A stretch of 64,000 nt of DNA from Ureibacillus chungkukjangi (GCF_003217295.1 NZ_QJTJ01000004.1:62001-126000); one strand, 5' to 3'; numbered from the stretch's first letter, positions 1 to 8,983 are shown. A program made the numbers and translations. Notes: a model not told the origin generated them from the letters alone.

Positions 1-23
1 TACTGAATAAGAATATAAACATC

Positions 24-55
24 AACTCAGCCTTTTTTGGTGAGTTGTGTTTTTT
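24..55 (+). terminator. Intrinsic terminator of an upstream operon
   Basis: A short hairpin (AACTCAGCC pairing with GGTGAGTT) is followed by a T tract. No gene is visible before it, so it probably ends a transcript entering from the left. In B. subtilis the atp operon lies next to ywzB, which would fit, but this is inference. Confidence 0.65.
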
Positions 56-80
56 AATTATGTTTAAAGGAGGATATTAA

Positions 81-323
81 ATGGAGGTTTATCAAACTTT
101 AGGTTTCCAAGCCATCATAGGATTAGTTTCCCATATCTTTTTTATTGCCATCACTTTCTATGCGCTTCAAGCATTCAGAGCGGAGCAGTTGTTTAAGAAA
201 GGAAAGGTTTTTCAAATTCAGTTAATTTACATATTATTAAGTATTGCTATTGGTTCTTCAGTATCCAATTTCCTAATTGATTTTTCGAATTGGTCCAGAC
301 AATTACCATATATTTTCTCTTAA
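81..323 (+). CDS. ywzB: DUF1146 family small membrane protein (YwzB-like)
   Basis: This 80-residue protein has two hydrophobic segments (about residues 8-32 and 46-66) separated by a basic linker, and ends in a polar tail. That is the layout of the DUF1146/YwzB family of small integral membrane proteins of unknown function. An AGGAGG site lies about 7 bases before the ATG. In B. subtilis ywzB sits just upstream of murAA, as here, which supports the assignment. No biochemical role can be read from the sequence. Confidence 0.75.
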   Translation: MEVYQTLGFQAIIGLVSHIFFIAITFYALQAFRAEQLFKKGKVFQIQLIYILLSIAIGSSVSNFLIDFSNWSRQLPYIFS

Positions 324-1023
324 TACTAGTGAAATGGCAATATTACTAAAATGGGGCAATTTATATATCCTGTAAGGACAAATGACATTTCGTTTTTCGT
401 TACATAATATATATAAGAGTTCTATTACCTGCTACATACTTAGTTTCAAGGGATTTTTAAACGGATACGAAAATTCGAGCGTTTTCTACCGGTAGCTTTG
501 CAATTTTTTGTCTAATAATTCAAATCTTGGCGAAAAGCTAAGTATTATAATATTTCCTCGGCAATATTGTTGTAAATTGTTTTGTTACCTTCATTTTGGG
601 TATATATCCAATAATTCACTGTTAATTTTTTACACAATAATTGGATGTATAAAATTCACAAATATGTTTAATCGAGCGTAATATAAACTGTAGAAAATTA
701 TTGATATTTCCTGTAAAATAGTGATTTGGATGCTTGTTATACTCTTTAATTAGCAGTACTATATTGATAGTTTTTGTGATTAATAACTTCATTCAGTATT
801 ACTCTAATGGCAAAATAAGTATTTCAAATAGTAAAGATTTAATTTAGAAAATTAAAATTAACTTGAATGAGGTTAAAGTCTGTGGCGGATCATGAAAATT
901 TTTAGCGGAAATTATCGAGGGAACTAAGATAAATTCCGAATAAATTTACGCCAAGGCGATTTGATTTATAACCATTCATCAAGGTTCGACAGTTATGGAC
1001 AATTGAATTCGGAGGGACGAATT
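324..1023. other. 700-base AT-rich spacer before murA
   Basis: No credible open frame was found on either strand. B. subtilis has ywmB here, and I see no remnant of it. An imperfect inverted repeat (ATCCAAT and ATTGGAT, roughly 608-650) could form a weak hairpin. The murA promoter presumably lies here but no clear -35/-10 pair stood out. Confidence 0.5.
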
Positions 1024-2343
1024 GTGGAGAAAATTATTGTTACGGGAGGCCAAAAGTTACGAGGTATCGTAAAAGTTGAAGGAGCCAAAAACGCCGTATT
1101 ACCTATCCTAGCAGCTTCATTATTAGCTTCTAAAAGAATGAATATCATTAAAGACGTTCCCGATTTAGCGGACGTTAATACAATAAATGAAGTTTTAAAA
1201 AGCCTTAATGCGGAAGTAGCATACAACGTAGAAAAAAACGAAATTCACATAAATGCTGAAAAACAATTATCGAGCGAAGCACAATTTGAATATGTAAGTA
1301 AAATGCGCGCTTCTATTCTAGTGATGGGATCTTTATTAGCGCGTAACGGCTATGCTCGTGTTGCGTTACCTGGTGGCTGTGCGATTGGATCACGTCCAAT
1401 TGAATTGCATTTAAAAGGCTTTGAAGCAATGGGTGCCAAAATTTCTTTCGGTCATGGATATGTAGAAGCAAAAACTGTAGATGGTCTAAAGGGTGCTGAG
1501 ATCTACTTAGACTTCCCAAGCGTAGGCGCTACAGAAAATATTATGACAGCAGCAGCGTTAGCAAAAGGAACTACAATTATCGAGAACGCTGCAAAAGAGC
1601 CTGAAATTGTTGACCTTGCTAACTTTATTAATGGAATGGGTGGCCGTGTAATCGGTGCAGGAACAGATACAATCCGTGTTGAAGGTGTAGCAGATTTACA
1701 TGGTACAACTCATCACATTATTCCAGATCGCATTGAAGCAGGTACTTTCATGGTTGCAGCAGCTATCACTCGTGGTGATGTCTTCATTGAAAATGCAGTA
1801 CCAGAGCATATGTCTGCTTTAATCGCCAAGCTACGTGAAATGGGTGTAGAAGTACTTGAAGAAGGCGAAGGGCTAAGAGTGCGCGCAAATCAACCATTAA
1901 AAGCGGTTGATTTAAAAACAATGCCTCATCCTGGATTCCCAACTGATATGCAAGCACAAATGATGGCGCTTCTTCTAACTGCTGAAGGAACAAGTATCAT
2001 TACTGAAACAGTATTTGAAAATCGTTTCATGCATGTTGAAGAATTCCGCCGTATGAATGCCTTGGCTAAAATCGAAGGACGTACTGTATTTATCGAAGGA
2101 CCTGTGAAATTACAAGGTGCTGAAGTTTCGGCAACAGACCTACGTGCAGCAGCAGCTTTAATCCTAGCTGGTCTAGTTTCTGAAGGGGTAACTCGTGTAA
2201 CGAAGCTGACTCACTTAGATCGTGGATACGTTGATTTCCATAAAAAATTAGCCTCTCTAGGTGCAATCATCGAACGAGTAAATGATGAAGTATCAGAAGA
2301 AGAGCAAACTGTCCAATCAAAAGAACAGGCTGTAGAAATTTAA
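1024..2343 (+). CDS. murA: UDP-N-acetylglucosamine 1-carboxyvinyltransferase MurA
   Basis: MurA transfers enolpyruvate from phosphoenolpyruvate to UDP-GlcNAc, the first committed step of peptidoglycan synthesis, in the cytoplasm. The 439-residue protein has the N-terminal substrate loop with [10 protein letters not shown] and the catalytic-loop segment GGCAIGSRP, whose Cys takes up PEP, followed by the repeated alpha/beta EPSP-synthase fold. The frame stays open upstream to a TTG at 961. The GTG at 1024 is preferred because GGAGGG lies 7 bases before it and the protein then begins MEKIIV, as usual for the family. The position upstream of spoIID matches B. subtilis murAA. A C-terminal acidic tail of about 20 residues extends past the conserved fold. 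Confidence 0.96.
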   Translation: MEKIIVTGGQKLRGIVKVEGAKNAVLPILAASLLASKRMNIIKDVPDLADVNTINEVLKSLNAEVAYNVEKNEIHINAEKQLSSEAQFEYVSKMRASILVMGSLLARNGYARVALPGGCAIGSRPIELHLKGFEAMGAKISFGHGYVEAKTVDGLKGAEIYLDFPSVGATENIMTAAALAKGTTIIENAAKEPEIVDLANFINGMGGRVIGAGTDTIRVEGVADLHGTTHHIIPDRIEAGTFMVAAAITRGDVFIENAVPEHMSALIAKLREMGVEVLEEGEGLRVRANQPLKAVDLKTMPHPGFPTDMQAQMMALLLTAEGTSIITETVFENRFMHVEEFRRMNALAKIEGRTVFIEGPVKLQGAEVSATDLRAAAALILAGLVSEGVTRVTKLTHLDRGYVDFHKKLASLGAIIERVNDEVSEEEQTVQSKEQAVEI

Positions 2344-2430
2344 CCAATCCTTAAAAACTAAAACACATTTTCATTTTAATCAAACATACGTGGATGAACT
2401 GAAAATTAGAACCAAATAAATTCAATTTTT

Positions 2431-2467
2431 AACGACAAAATTCTTTTAATAGGATTTTGTCGTTTTT
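2431..2467 (+). terminator. Terminator of murA
   Basis: The stem AACGACAAAATTC / GGATTTTGTCGTT is followed by seven T residues, a classical Rho-independent terminator 90 bases after the murA stop. Confidence 0.9.
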
Positions 2468-2469
2468 TT

Positions 2470-2565
2470 GTGATGGGGAGGGGAAGAGCGAGCATTTAAT
2501 AGCGTGAGGAAGGGTAAGGGTAAGAATAAGAGCAGGAGGGCAAGAGCAAGAACAAGAGCATGGAT
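2470..2565 (+). other. Polypurine tract leading into the 52-bp repeat array
   Basis: About 95 bases of the plus strand are strongly G/A-rich, with runs such as GGGGAGGGGAAGAG and GGGTAAGGGTAAG and few pyrimidines. It abuts the tandem repeat at 2566. No gene is supported. Confidence 0.6.
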
Positions 2566-2877
2566 GGTAGGATAAAGCTGTTGATTGCGACGATAGAGAG
2601 CGAGCAAGAGCCAAAAAGGTAGAATAAAACTGTTGATTGCGACAATCGGGAGCAAGCAAGAGCCAGAAAGGTAGCATAAAACTGATGATTGCGACAATTG
2701 GGAGCGAGCACGAGCCAGAACGGTAGAATAAAGCAAGACATTGCGACAATCTGGAACGCTCATCAGCTTTCACGGTAGCATAAAGCCAATGTTTCCTACA
2801 ATACCAAGTAGCTAATAGCTCAAACGGTAGCATCAAACCAAACTATCCTACAATTAAATACATTATTCACATGCCCG
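2566..2877 (+). repeat. Tandem repeat A, 52-bp period, six units
   Basis: Units begin with GGTAG at 2566, 2618, 2670, 2722, 2774 and 2826, an exact spacing of 52 bases. The first three units are very similar and share the core ATTGCGACAAT and the segment GAGCAAGCAAGAGCCA. Units 5 and 6 have drifted. Because 52 is not a multiple of three, all three frames of the complementary strand stay open, which produces false overlapping frames. There is no start site or coding signal, and the spacing is unlike a CRISPR array. Confidence 0.92.
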
Positions 2878-3041
2878 GCCGGTAACTATACCACACTCAA
2901 AATCACCAACTGCCCATCCTTTACCGCATTTACTGCATCTCAAACAAAACCTAACTCTCAACACGCTCCCATTCATTCAAAAAATAAAATTTTCCTCGCC
3001 AAACAGATATATTTTCTTCATTCCAATCATAAGTAATATGT
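2878..3041. other. Spacer before spoIID, C/A-rich on the plus strand
   Basis: No gene was found. The plus strand is rich in C and A. A possible SigmaE-type promoter lies at 3006-3035 (ATATATT, 14 bases, CATAAGTA). This would put the transcription start at or next to the spoIID ATG at 3042. Confidence 0.35.
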
Positions 3042-4001
3042 ATGAAAAAAATAAAAAATTATAGAAACCCAATAATGGTCGTATCAGTCATAGGCTTTGT
3101 GATTGCACTTTTTTTCTTTCCATTTCTTTTCTTAAAGTCTGACTCAAAATCGGAGGCGGCTCCACAAAGTACGGCTAAAACCGCTGAGAATGCCTGTGCG
3201 CTGACGATAACGGTAAGTGGCAGTGACATTCCTCTTGATTTAGAAGAGTATGTCATAGGGGTTGTGGCGGCTGAGATGCCTGCTGGTTTTAATTTGGAGG
3301 CGTTGAAGGCGCAAGCCATTGCGGCAAGGACCTATGTGTTGAAGTCAACAAACTATGGACAAACCCCGATTGAGCCAACAGTTGCTAAACAGGTTTTTTA
3401 TGATGAAGATTCGAGGAAAGAGAATTGGAACGATTCATATGAAGATTATGAAGCGAAAGTGCGAGAAGCTGTTGAAAGTACACGTGGTGAGGTAATCGAG
3501 TACAATGGTGAATTGATTACGGCGATGTTCCACTCGATGAGTAATGGGATGACTGAGAGCTCTGCCAATTATAGCGGGACAGATCTTCCTTATTTACAGT
3601 CTGTAGCCAGCTCAGATTTTCAGTATGCCGATAATTATGAAACTACTACTTCACTTACAATTGAAGAATGGAACAGCAAATTAAATATTCAATCTACAAT
3701 AGAAGATATCAGTCAAATTCGTTTGCAAAAAAATAATACTGGGAGGGTAGAAACCGTTACTATGAAGGATCACGAATGGACAGGCCGTGATTTTAGAACT
3801 CTTTTAGACTTACGTTCTACTGATTTCCAAATAAAAGCTCAGGATGGACAAGTAGTGATTACGACAGAAGGGTATGGACATGGAGTTGGGATGAGCCAAT
3901 ATGGAGCTGATGCATTGGCTGATAACGGCTTAACCGCACATAAAATTATTGAACATTACTATAAAAATACAAGTGTCGAAAAAATAAATTGTAAAAAATA
4001 A
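3042..4001 (+). CDS. spoIID: Stage II sporulation protein D (SpoIID), lytic transglycosylase
   Basis: SpoIID is the glycan-cleaving member of the DMP engulfment machine in the mother-cell membrane. It cuts denuded glycan strands during forespore engulfment. The 319-residue protein has one N-terminal transmembrane segment (about 12-31). The SpoIID domain follows, with the VVAAEMP segment whose Glu78 is the expected catalytic acid, QAIAARTY shortly after, and the hallmark GHGVGMSQYGA near the C-terminus. B. subtilis SpoIID is slightly longer (about 340 residues). No Shine-Dalgarno sequence precedes the ATG, and no better start is available. It lies downstream of murA and upstream of spoIIQ, as expected. 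Confidence 0.95.
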   Translation: MKKIKNYRNPIMVVSVIGFVIALFFFPFLFLKSDSKSEAAPQSTAKTAENACALTITVSGSDIPLDLEEYVIGVVAAEMPAGFNLEALKAQAIAARTYVLKSTNYGQTPIEPTVAKQVFYDEDSRKENWNDSYEDYEAKVREAVESTRGEVIEYNGELITAMFHSMSNGMTESSANYSGTDLPYLQSVASSDFQYADNYETTTSLTIEEWNSKLNIQSTIEDISQIRLQKNNTGRVETVTMKDHEWTGRDFRTLLDLRSTDFQIKAQDGQVVITTEGYGHGVGMSQYGADALADNGLTAHKIIEHYYKNTSVEKINCKK

Positions 4002-4068
4002 GGATTTTTTTCCAAAATGTGATTAGAAATGTAAAATTTTGTTCACACTTCCATTAGAGGTGATGAAC

Positions 4069-4731
4069 ATGAGAGAAGAAAAACAAATTAAGGTCTCTCC
4101 TAATAAAAACAGTTGGCAAAAAAAGCCATGGTTTTGGCCGTCAATTTATGCAGCAGTTGCTGTAGTTTTAATCGGTCTAATTTTTAGTTATAATGCGCTA
4201 ATCGGTGATGAGAAAGAATCAGAAGTGGTACAAAATGACCCAGCTTCTGAAGATCCATCTGCAGTAATTAAGACAAATGCACGTACTGAAACATTGAAAT
4301 ATCCTTTCAATGAAGAAGCACTTGACAATGTAGAAGTTTTACAAGACTTTTACGATGTTACTGCTGATGCGGAGACTAGAGAAAAAGCACTTTTAGTGTT
4401 TAATCAAACTTTCTCTACTTCATCAGGTGTATCCTTGTCAGTAAACAACGAGCCATTTGAAGTACTAGCAGCAATGAGCGGTGAGGTTACTGAAGTGAAG
4501 CTTGACGAATTTACTGGAAATGAAATTGTAATCTCCCATCCAAACGGTATGGAAACTCGTTACAGCTCAGTAACAGACATTCTAGTAAAACAAGGTGACA
4601 CAGTAAACCAAGGTCAACCTTTAGCAACTACAATCGAAAACGATTGGAATCCAACAGCTGGAATCCACCTACACTTTGAAGTATTGCAAGACGGAGAACA
4701 CGTTAACCCAAGAGGTTTCCTAGCTTTCTAA
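4069..4731 (+). CDS. spoIIQ: SpoIIQ-like M23/LytM protein with degenerate metal site
   Basis: In B. subtilis SpoIIQ sits in the forespore membrane and pairs with SpoIIIAH to form the channel between forespore and mother cell. Here a short cytoplasmic tail and one membrane segment (about residues 25-42) lead to a LytM domain. The HLHFE motif is intact near the C-terminus, but the first metal motif (normally HxGxD) reads as Ser-Ser-Gly-Val-Ser. The His and Asp ligands are therefore lost, as in the Bacillus protein, which suggests a structural role. The ATG at 4069 is chosen because AGAGGT lies 7 bases upstream; the ATG at 4063 is too close to it. The predicted length is 220 residues. Confidence 0.88.
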   Translation: MREEKQIKVSPNKNSWQKKPWFWPSIYAAVAVVLIGLIFSYNALIGDEKESEVVQNDPASEDPSAVIKTNARTETLKYPFNEEALDNVEVLQDFYDVTADAETREKALLVFNQTFSTSSGVSLSVNNEPFEVLAAMSGEVTEVKLDEFTGNEIVISHPNGMETRYSSVTDILVKQGDTVNQGQPLATTIENDWNPTAGIHLHFEVLQDGEHVNPRGFLAF

Positions 4732-5327
4732 TGAAGACAGCCTAAAGCACTTTAAATAATGAAGAGTGCCATGGTCTAAAATTGTTTTGTTGCCATTTTC
4801 TCGTGACTTAGATAAGAAGTGAGTTAACACTCTTATTTTCCTAACTAAAAGCAAGACTTGTTGCTCAAAGGTTCAGGCAATAAGCTCTTGTATTGCAGTT
4901 AAAGATCAATAAATTGTACAAGCAATGATGAACGTCCAATAAACTCTCCAAGACGATTTTTCTCGTCTGAATGAGATTATTGGGCGTTTTGTGTATTGAA
5001 AAACATTAGTACTAAATAGGAGAATGTTTCAGCTTGCACAATTTTTCAATTGAATTGTGTTTTTCTACGCCGATATTAAAGTATAAATTTTGAAGTAAAC
5101 TAGCACAAGAAAAGACAACAATAAGCCCTTTTGTGAGTGTTATTGTGTTTTTCTATTAGTTTTATTGCGAAAATAGTTCTGAAATTTCAAAAAACCTCAT
5201 ATTGTGAATAAACGTTAAATCGCTAGTTGCAAACGTCAATGAAACACTCGCAATATAAACACGTCGAAAAAAACACCTCTCGTTAGCAAAACGGCACATT
5301 CTTATATCCGATAGAAAGGAAGAGAAC
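4732..5327. other. Spacer between spoIIQ and spoIIID with two terminators
   Basis: No gene was found in about 600 bases. One hairpin has AACGTCCAATAA (from 4931) pairing with TTATTGGGCGTT and then a short T run. A second at about 5116-5155 pairs ACAATAA with TTATTGT followed by TTTTT. Both could act as terminators for spoIIQ transcripts. Confidence 0.55.
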
Positions 5328-5582
5328 GTGCACGAGCACATTAGGCATCGCTGCGTTCGGCTTGGAGAGCTGCTTATTGAAACAGGTGAAACGGTTCGTG
5401 TCCTCGCGAAAATGACGGGTTATTCGAAAAGTACTGTGCATAAAGACCTAACTGAACGATTATTCTTAGTCAATGAACAATTAGCAAACGAAGTGAAAGA
5501 AATCTTAGCCTATCACAAATCAATTCGTCATTTACGAGGAGGCGAAGCAACACGTAAGAAATGGCAGACTCGAAACGATTAA
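5328..5582 (+). CDS. spoIIID: Sporulation transcriptional regulator SpoIIID
   Basis: SpoIIID is a small DNA-binding protein that adjusts SigmaE-dependent transcription in the mother cell. The 84-residue protein has a helix-turn-helix (about residues 22-45, including TGYSKSTVHKDL) and the highly conserved block EVKEILAYHKSIRHLRGGEAT that marks the family. B. subtilis SpoIIID is 93 residues, so the C-terminal tail is shorter here. Translation starts at GTG 5328, with AAAGGA about 8 bases upstream. Its place just before mbl is the conserved Bacillus order. Confidence 0.96.
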   Translation: MHEHIRHRCVRLGELLIETGETVRVLAKMTGYSKSTVHKDLTERLFLVNEQLANEVKEILAYHKSIRHLRGGEATRKKWQTRND

Positions 5583-5628
5583 AAAAGCATTTAGTTTGGC
5601 TTTCATAAGTCAACTAAGTGCTTTTTTA
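5581..5628 (+). terminator. Terminator of spoIIID
   Basis: AAAAAAGCATTTAGTT pairs with AACTAAGTGCTTTTTT across a loop of about 14 bases, overlapping the stop codon and ending in a T run. Confidence 0.85.
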
Positions 5629-5633
5629 CTATG

Positions 5634-5692
5634 GTGTACCTGGTACACACACAATCGTGAATATTCAGAATTGAATATGTACCAGGTACATA
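5634..5692. repeat. REP-like palindrome pair
   Basis: Two copies of the palindromic core GTACC(T/A)GGTAC, at 5634-5648 and 5676-5692, flank the linker ATTCAGAATTGA. The same core and linker recur at 37801, 38132, 40524, 44159 and 45123. This copy is far from the transposase gene at 44325, so the element has spread beyond that region. Confidence 0.8.
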
Positions 5693-5818
5693 TAACCACA
5701 TATAACCAAGATAAATAAAGATGTAATTGGAATGTGATTATGTTAAAATAATCTAGATAAAGTATAGGAATAAGCACGTGTTTTTTATGGTGGAATGGCA
5801 GGAAGGAGAAATTATTAA

Positions 5819-6817
5819 ATGTTTTCTAAAGATATTGGGATTGATTTAGGAACGGCAAATGTACTCATCTATGTAAAAGGAAAAGGAATCGTCTTAAATG
5901 AGCCATCAGTTGTTGCAATCGATAAGAATACGAAAAAAGTATTAGCTGTTGGTGAAGAGGCTCGTCAAATGGTAGGACGTACGCCAGGGAATATTGTGGC
6001 AATTCGCCCATTAAAAGATGGTGTAATTGCGGATTTCGATGTGACCGAAGCTATGTTAAAATATTTTATAAATAAGTTAGACGTGAAAGGATTCTTCTCC
6101 AAGCCACGTATTCTTATTTGCTGTCCAACAAACATCACAAGTGTTGAACAAAAAGCAATTAGAGAAGCTGCCGAGAAATCTGGCGGCAAAAAAGTTTATT
6201 TAGAGGAAGAACCAAAAGTAGCAGCAATCGGAGCTGGTATGGATATCTTCCAGCCAAGCGGCAACATGGTCGTTGATATCGGTGGTGGTACTACTGATGT
6301 TGCAGTTCTTTCGATGGGCGATATCGTAACAAGTGAGTCAATCAAAGTAGCTGGGGATGTTTTTGACAACGATATTTTGCAATACATAAAAAGACAATAC
6401 AAATTATTAATCGGTGAACGTACGGCTGAGTCCATTAAAATCACAATCGGTACAGTTTATCCAGGTAGCCGTGATGAAGCAATGGAAATTCGCGGTCGTG
6501 ATATGGTAACTGGTTTACCAAGAACGATTGAGATTCATTCCTCTGAGATCGAAAAAGCCTTACATGAATCAGTTTCATTAATCGTGCAATCAGCGAAAAA
6601 TGTTCTTGAAAAAACGCCGCCAGAGCTATCAGCGGACATTATTGACCGTGGCGTATGTATCACAGGTGGTGGTGCTTTATTACATGGGATGGACCAATTG
6701 CTAATCCAAGAGTTGAAGGTTCCTGTGTTTGTAGCCGAAAACCCAATGGATTGTGTAGCTGTTGGTACAGGCTTGATGTTAGATAACATCGACCGCTCTC
6801 CAGGTTCTCGTATTTAA
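5819..6817 (+). CDS. mbl: MreB-like cell shape protein Mbl
   Basis: Mbl forms actin-like filaments at the membrane that guide lateral wall synthesis in rod-shaped cells. The 332-residue protein has the actin/Hsp70 ATPase motifs: phosphate 1 at residues 5-12 (DIGIDLGTAN), the phosphate 2 segment with DIGGGTTD near 160, and the adenosine motif ITGGGALLHG near 280. The neighbourhood (after spoIIID, before flhO) and the sequence IVLNEPSVVAID fit Mbl rather than MreB, which lies with mreC/mreD. AGGAGA precedes the ATG by about 8 bases. Confidence 0.94.
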   Translation: MFSKDIGIDLGTANVLIYVKGKGIVLNEPSVVAIDKNTKKVLAVGEEARQMVGRTPGNIVAIRPLKDGVIADFDVTEAMLKYFINKLDVKGFFSKPRILICCPTNITSVEQKAIREAAEKSGGKKVYLEEEPKVAAIGAGMDIFQPSGNMVVDIGGGTTDVAVLSMGDIVTSESIKVAGDVFDNDILQYIKRQYKLLIGERTAESIKITIGTVYPGSRDEAMEIRGRDMVTGLPRTIEIHSSEIEKALHESVSLIVQSAKNVLEKTPPELSADIIDRGVCITGGGALLHGMDQLLIQELKVPVFVAENPMDCVAVGTGLMLDNIDRSPGSRI

Positions 6818-6916
6818 GAACCATGACTGATCACAAGCTTTAGTGTGGAAAGAAAAATGGGGCAAGTTGATTTAGCATCTGACTTAATACAAAAATAAAT
6901 TTAGAGGTGAATTACA

Positions 6917-7753
6917 TTGTTTAAAGGATTTTATACTGTCGCAACTGGAATGGTGTCTCAACAAAGAAAAACAGAAATAATTACGAACAATATGGCTAAT
7001 GCCAATACACCTGGTTTTAAGTCGGATCAATCAACAATTCGTTCGTTTCCAGATATGCTGTTATCAGCAGTAGGAAATACAAATCTTCCAACTGATAAAC
7101 AATTAAGTATGGCTAATATTCAGCAAATCGGGTCTGTTAATACAGGTGTGTACTTACAAGAGACTCTAGCTAACTATACCCAAGGTTCAATATATGAAAC
7201 TAGTCAAAAAACAGATGTTGCTTTAATCAACGGTACAATGCCGACTGATGCTGAATCAGGTCAAGCGGGCTCTATCTTTTTCCGTCTGGAGCATCCAGAG
7301 GGTGGAGAAGCATACACACGTAACGGGAACTTTACATTAGATGGTCAAGGCTACCTCGTTAATGCACAAGGACTATATGTACTTTCTGCAGAGGGTGAAC
7401 GAATCCAGCTTCCAAATGATCAGTACAACCTTACAGAAGAAGGTAATATTTTTGTAGATGATCAGCTTGCTGCATCACTTGGCGTATCGTTTTCAGCAAA
7501 TCCTAACACGTTAATGAAACAAGACAATGGTTTATATCGTACAGTCGATGGCGAAAATCTGCCTACTGCTTTTGCACAAGAGGGCGTAACGTTCTCCATG
7601 CAGCAGAGCTATCTTGAAGGCTCAAATGTCGATTCAGCTCAATCGATGACAGATCTATTAACTGCTTACCGTGCCTTTGAAGCAAACCAAAAAGTTTTAC
7701 AGGCCTATGACAAGAGCATGGAAAAAGCAGTAAATGAAATTGGAAGAGTATAG
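6917..7753 (+). CDS. flhO: Flagellar rod/hook basal-body protein FlhO
   Basis: FlhO belongs to the flagellar axial family and is thought to contribute to the distal rod of the Bacillus flagellum. The 278-residue protein begins with the family's N-terminal heptad helix and ITNNMANANTPGFKS, the flagellar basal-body rod motif. It ends with the C-terminal helix DLLTAYRAFEANQKVLQAYDK. Translation starts at TTG 6917 after AGAGGTG. It runs into flhP with only 17 bases between them, so the two are co-transcribed. Export would be by the flagellar type III apparatus, so no signal peptide is expected, and none is seen. Confidence 0.9.
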   Translation: MFKGFYTVATGMVSQQRKTEIITNNMANANTPGFKSDQSTIRSFPDMLLSAVGNTNLPTDKQLSMANIQQIGSVNTGVYLQETLANYTQGSIYETSQKTDVALINGTMPTDAESGQAGSIFFRLEHPEGGEAYTRNGNFTLDGQGYLVNAQGLYVLSAEGERIQLPNDQYNLTEEGNIFVDDQLAASLGVSFSANPNTLMKQDNGLYRTVDGENLPTAFAQEGVTFSMQQSYLEGSNVDSAQSMTDLLTAYRAFEANQKVLQAYDKSMEKAVNEIGRV

Positions 7754-7770
7754 AATAGGGAGGATAAATC

Positions 7771-8610
7771 ATGCTTCGTACAATGATTACAGCAACAAAC
7801 ACTTTAGGACAGCTGCAAAGTCAAATTGATACAATCAGTAATAACATTGCAAACAGTAATACAGCCGGTTATAAAGCTAAAGAAGCCACTTTTTCTGAAC
7901 TTCTATATCAACAATTCAATAATGACAAATTAGATCCAACTGTTCGTAATTCACCAGTCGGTATTCGCTATGGTGTTGGTGCGCATCTTGGACAAATTCA
8001 AACGAACTTTGGACAAGGTGGTCTACAAGCAACTGATCGAGATTTAGACTTAGCTTTCACGAAAGAAAAACAATATTTTAATATCCTAATGCCGGATGGC
8101 GAAAATGGGCAAAGAACAGTGTATTCCCGACAAGGTGATTTCTATGTAACGCCTGTTGATAATGGACAAGTTATGCTTGTTAATGGTGATGGTTACGCGG
8201 TAGCTGACTCCAATGGAGATGCGATTTACTTCCCTGATAATGTAAGTAATTTTAGCTTATCTAAGGATGGCACATTAGGTGTTAACTATCCAGATGGTGA
8301 TTCATTAACTTTTGAATTAGGGATTACAGAAATCCAAACCTCTCAAGTAATGGAGCATATTTCGGATACTTACATCGGATTGCCAGCGAACCTGAACGAA
8401 TTAGGCTATAATCAAGCAGATATTCATATAGATTTACAAGGTGCAGCTCGTACTGAAGTAGGGATAACAAGCGGCTCATTGGAGCTATCAAATGTAAATC
8501 TTTCGACTGAAATGACAAATTTGATTACTGCACAAAGAAACTATCAATTTAGTTCCCGTGCAATTTCCATCGCCGATCAGATGTTAGGTCTGATTAATGG
8601 AATTAGATAA
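7771..8610 (+). CDS. flhP: Flagellar rod/hook basal-body protein FlhP
   Basis: This is the paralogue of the preceding gene, 279 residues long. It has the N-terminal motif ISNNIANSNTAGYKA, a central variable region and the C-terminal helix MTNLITAQRNYQFSSRAISIADQML, typical of FlgG/FlgF/FlhP-type axial proteins. GGGAGGA lies about 8 bases before the ATG. The flhO-flhP pair directly after mbl matches B. subtilis. The product is probably a distal rod component made by a motile cell. Confidence 0.9.
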   Translation: MLRTMITATNTLGQLQSQIDTISNNIANSNTAGYKAKEATFSELLYQQFNNDKLDPTVRNSPVGIRYGVGAHLGQIQTNFGQGGLQATDRDLDLAFTKEKQYFNILMPDGENGQRTVYSRQGDFYVTPVDNGQVMLVNGDGYAVADSNGDAIYFPDNVSNFSLSKDGTLGVNYPDGDSLTFELGITEIQTSQVMEHISDTYIGLPANLNELGYNQADIHIDLQGAARTEVGITSGSLELSNVNLSTEMTNLITAQRNYQFSSRAISIADQMLGLINGIR

Positions 8611-8649
8611 CATAGTGTGTAAATTTTTTAAGGGTAAGGGTGATCAAGC

Positions 8650-8930
8650 ATGACAAACGAATTGAAGAGTGAATCTACCCAGCCGAAAGTTCCTAAAAAA
8701 GAAAAAAAGAAAAAAGAAGTGACAAACATATAGATAAGCCAATTCGTTGGTATAACTTCCGACTTTTTCCGATTTGGCTAAGAATCATTCTTGTCATCGC
8801 CCTACTAATTATTGCTGGAGCCGCAGGTTTAATGGTCGGCTTTGGCGTAATTGGTAGTGGTGAGCCACTGGATGTATTAAAACAGGAAACTTGGCAGCAC
8901 ATGTTAGATATTATAAATGGGCAAGAATAG
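8650..8930 (+). CDS. EpuA-like small membrane protein with an internal frame break
   Basis: The frame opening at ATG 8650 gives MTNELKSESTQPKVPKKEKK and then stops at TAG 8731. The rest of the protein lies in the -1 frame and reads DKPIRWYNFRLFPIWLR followed by a membrane helix and GVIGSGEPLDVLKQETW, ending at 8928-8930. That second part resembles the short EpuA family (often annotated as RNA polymerase subunit beta-like) found between flhP and fabZ in related genomes. The join falls in an A-rich stretch containing A AAA AAG in the correct phase for a -1 ribosomal shift. It could equally be a single-base sequencing error or a mutation. The joined product would be about 93 residues. Confidence 0.6.
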
Positions 8931-8939
8931 AGAATAATA

Positions 8940-8983
8940 ACTACAATACGAATTGCTCTTAGATTTGGCTTGTAGTATTTTTT
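8940..8983 (+). terminator. Terminator after the EpuA-like gene
   Basis: ACTACAA pairs with TTGTAGT, followed by ATTTTTT. It separates the flhO-flhP-epuA unit from fabZ. Confidence 0.65.

Noticed and set aside
961-1023. Longer murA start at TTG 961
   Set aside because: The extra 21 residues are not family-like, and GGAGGG is ideally placed for GTG 1024.
2429-2836. Three overlapping minus-strand open frames up to 135 codons
   Set aside because: They lie in the 52-bp tandem repeat. Because 52 is not a multiple of three, all frames read the same repeat in turn and stay open. No ribosome site or family resemblance.
2566-2877. Possible CRISPR array
   Set aside because: The whole unit is repeated without unique spacers, and there are no cas genes nearby. 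The same holds for the array at 10738.
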